From the NCBI GenBank assembly GCA_002345845.1, contig DDWF01000268.1, positions 1 to 14,595 of the forward strand: a DNA stretch of 14,595 bases. The letters are read 5' to 3'. This DNA comes from Betaproteobacteria bacterium UBA2293 (GTDB taxonomy: Bacteria > Pseudomonadota > Gammaproteobacteria > Burkholderiales > Rhodocyclaceae). The first letter of the stretch is position 1; every line of letters starts with the position of its first letter. The notes beneath the pieces were generated by a model. It was not told the origin of the DNA, ran no database searches, and saw nothing but the letters and a program-made list of their open reading frames with translations. Shown here one piece after another: positions 13,666-14,595 of the stretch. Both the position numbers and the translations under genes were made by a program.

Positions 13666-14595
13666 ATGTCGAATGAGTCCGTGCAGTTTTATTATCCGTC
13701 TGACGAAATCGTCAAGAATGCCGCGGTTTCCGGGATGGACGCCTACAAGGCGCTGTGCGCGGAAGCTGAAGCCGACTACGAAGGTTTTTGGGCCAAACGT
13801 GCCCGTGAACTGATCACCTGGAAAGAGCCGTTCACCCAGGTGCTGGATGAGTCCAACGCTCCGTTCTTCAAGTGGTTTGCCGACGGCAAGCTCAACGTTT
13901 CCTACAACTGCCTCGACCGTCAGGTCGAAGCCGGTCTCGGCGACAAGGTCGCCATCATTTTCGAAGCCGATAACGGCGAAGTGACGCGTGTCACTTACAA
14001 GGAAATGCTGGTCCGTACCTGCAAGATGGCCAACCTGCTGCGTGCCAAGGGCGTGCAGAAGGGTGATCGCGTCGTCATCTACATGCCGATGACCATCGAA
14101 GGCATCGTCGCCATGCAGGCCTGTGCCCGTATCGGTGCGCCGCACTCCATCGTGTTCGGCGGCTTCTCCGCCCAGGCCCTGCGCGACCGCATAAATGATG
14201 CCGGCGCCACGCTGCTGATTACCTCCGACGGCCAGTTCCGCGGTGGCAAGGCATTGCCGCTGAAGACCATCGCTGACGAAGCCATCGCCATGGGCGGTTG
14301 TGAGTCGCTGAAGGGTGTTGTCGTCTTCAAGCGCACCGGTGTCGAATGCAACATGGTTGCTGGTCGCGACCAGTGGCTGCACGACGGTCTGGCCAATCAG
14401 CCGGAAACCTGCGAACCGGAATGGGTTGGCGCCGAGCATCCGCTGTTCCTGCTCTATACGTCGGGCTCCACCGGCAAGCCGAAGGGTGTCCAGCACTCCA
14501 CCGGCGGCTACCTGCTGCACGCCATCATGACCATGCAGTGGACCTTCGACATCAAGCCGAACGATGTCTTCTGGTGCACGGCCGACATCGGCTGG
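13666..14595 (+). CDS. acs: Acetyl-CoA synthetase, 5' partial
   Basis: This AMP-forming enzyme activates acetate to acetyl-CoA via acetyl-AMP. 310 codons are present, and about 340-350 more residues should follow beyond the right edge. The adenylate-forming P-loop [11 protein letters not shown] is at 264-274, and the fragment ends in the conserved TADIGW. Other Acs blocks seen are the N-terminal [22 protein letters not shown] (nucleotide-domain entry) and [20 protein letters not shown]. The ATG at 13666 is preceded by an excellent ribosome binding site (AGGAG, six bases upstream). It is divergent from the UPF0114-fumarase unit. With phaB/phaR in the window, acs can feed acetyl-CoA to PHB synthesis and the TCA cycle. 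Confidence 0.96.
   Translation, partial: MSNESVQFYYPSDEIVKNAAVSGMDAYKALCAEAEADYEGFWAKRARELITWKEPFTQVLDESNAPFFKWFADGKLNVSYNCLDRQVEAGLGDKVAIIFEADNGEVTRVTYKEMLVRTCKMANLLRAKGVQKGDRVVIYMPMTIEGIVAMQACARIGAPHSIVFGGFSAQALRDRINDAGATLLITSDGQFRGGKALPLKTIADEAIAMGGCESLKGVVVFKRTGVECNMVAGRDQWLHDGLANQPETCEPEWVGAEHPLFLLYTSGSTGKPKGVQHSTGGYLLHAIMTMQWTFDIKPNDVFWCTADIGW

Noticed and set aside
13630..14520. A 296-codon minus-strand frame over the acs start.
   Set aside because: It is antisense to acs, which has a strong ribosome binding site and full N-terminal Acs motifs. There is no recognisable domain on the minus strand.

Overview
The window is 14.6 kb of GC-rich, densely coding chromosomal DNA. The gene set suggests a betaproteobacterium, probably of the Rhodocyclales (Dechloromonas/Azonexus/Accumulibacter-like). 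The signs are PHA-cycle genes (phaB, phaR), a class I fumarase, acetyl-CoA synthetase, c-di-GMP-type signalling proteins and menaquinone genes. The taxon is inferred from gene content and remembered protein similarity, not from a search. No mobile element, CRISPR array, tRNA or rRNA gene was seen. No stretch over 300 bp lacks a gene.

Layout. (1) 1-1489, + strand: the 3' part of phaB with a strong terminator, then a Crp/Fnr-type regulator. (2) 1561-4590, - strand: a VTT-membrane/flavin disulfide reductase fusion, followed by an ECF sigma factor that overlaps a 63-aa zinc-binding anti-sigma factor, probably a redox-responsive unit. (3) 4766-5320, +: phaR, behind a TATAAT promoter with palindromic elements. 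(4) 5332-7133, -: menB-menC, overlapping by GTGA (menaquinone branch). (5) 7278-7640, +: a small PilZ protein. (6) 7653-9842, -: a branched-chain amino acid operon made of a valine-rich leader peptide, an intrinsic terminator (attenuator), ilvB and ilvN. (7) 10052-11281, +: a protein with a degenerate receiver and a degenerate GGDEF domain, whose C-terminal tail looks frame-disturbed. (8) 11337-13413, -: a UPF0114 membrane protein followed by class I fumarase. (9) 13666 to the window end, +: the N-terminal 310 codons of acetyl-CoA synthetase.

How it fits together. Most genes act in central carbon and storage metabolism around acetyl-CoA and pyruvate: PHB synthesis (phaB) and its control (phaR), acetate activation (acs), the TCA cycle (fumarase), valine/leucine/isoleucine synthesis (ilvBN) and respiratory quinone synthesis (menBC). 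Regulatory genes are interspersed. The clearest regulatory element is the unannotated leader peptide plus terminator ahead of ilvBN. Its valine-codon run resembles the enterobacterial ivbL attenuator and has a mutually exclusive pairing candidate.

The intergenic gaps (498-742, 4591-4765, 7134-7277, 9843-10051, 13414-13665) hold promoters, terminators or leaders as listed. Nothing else could be supported in them.
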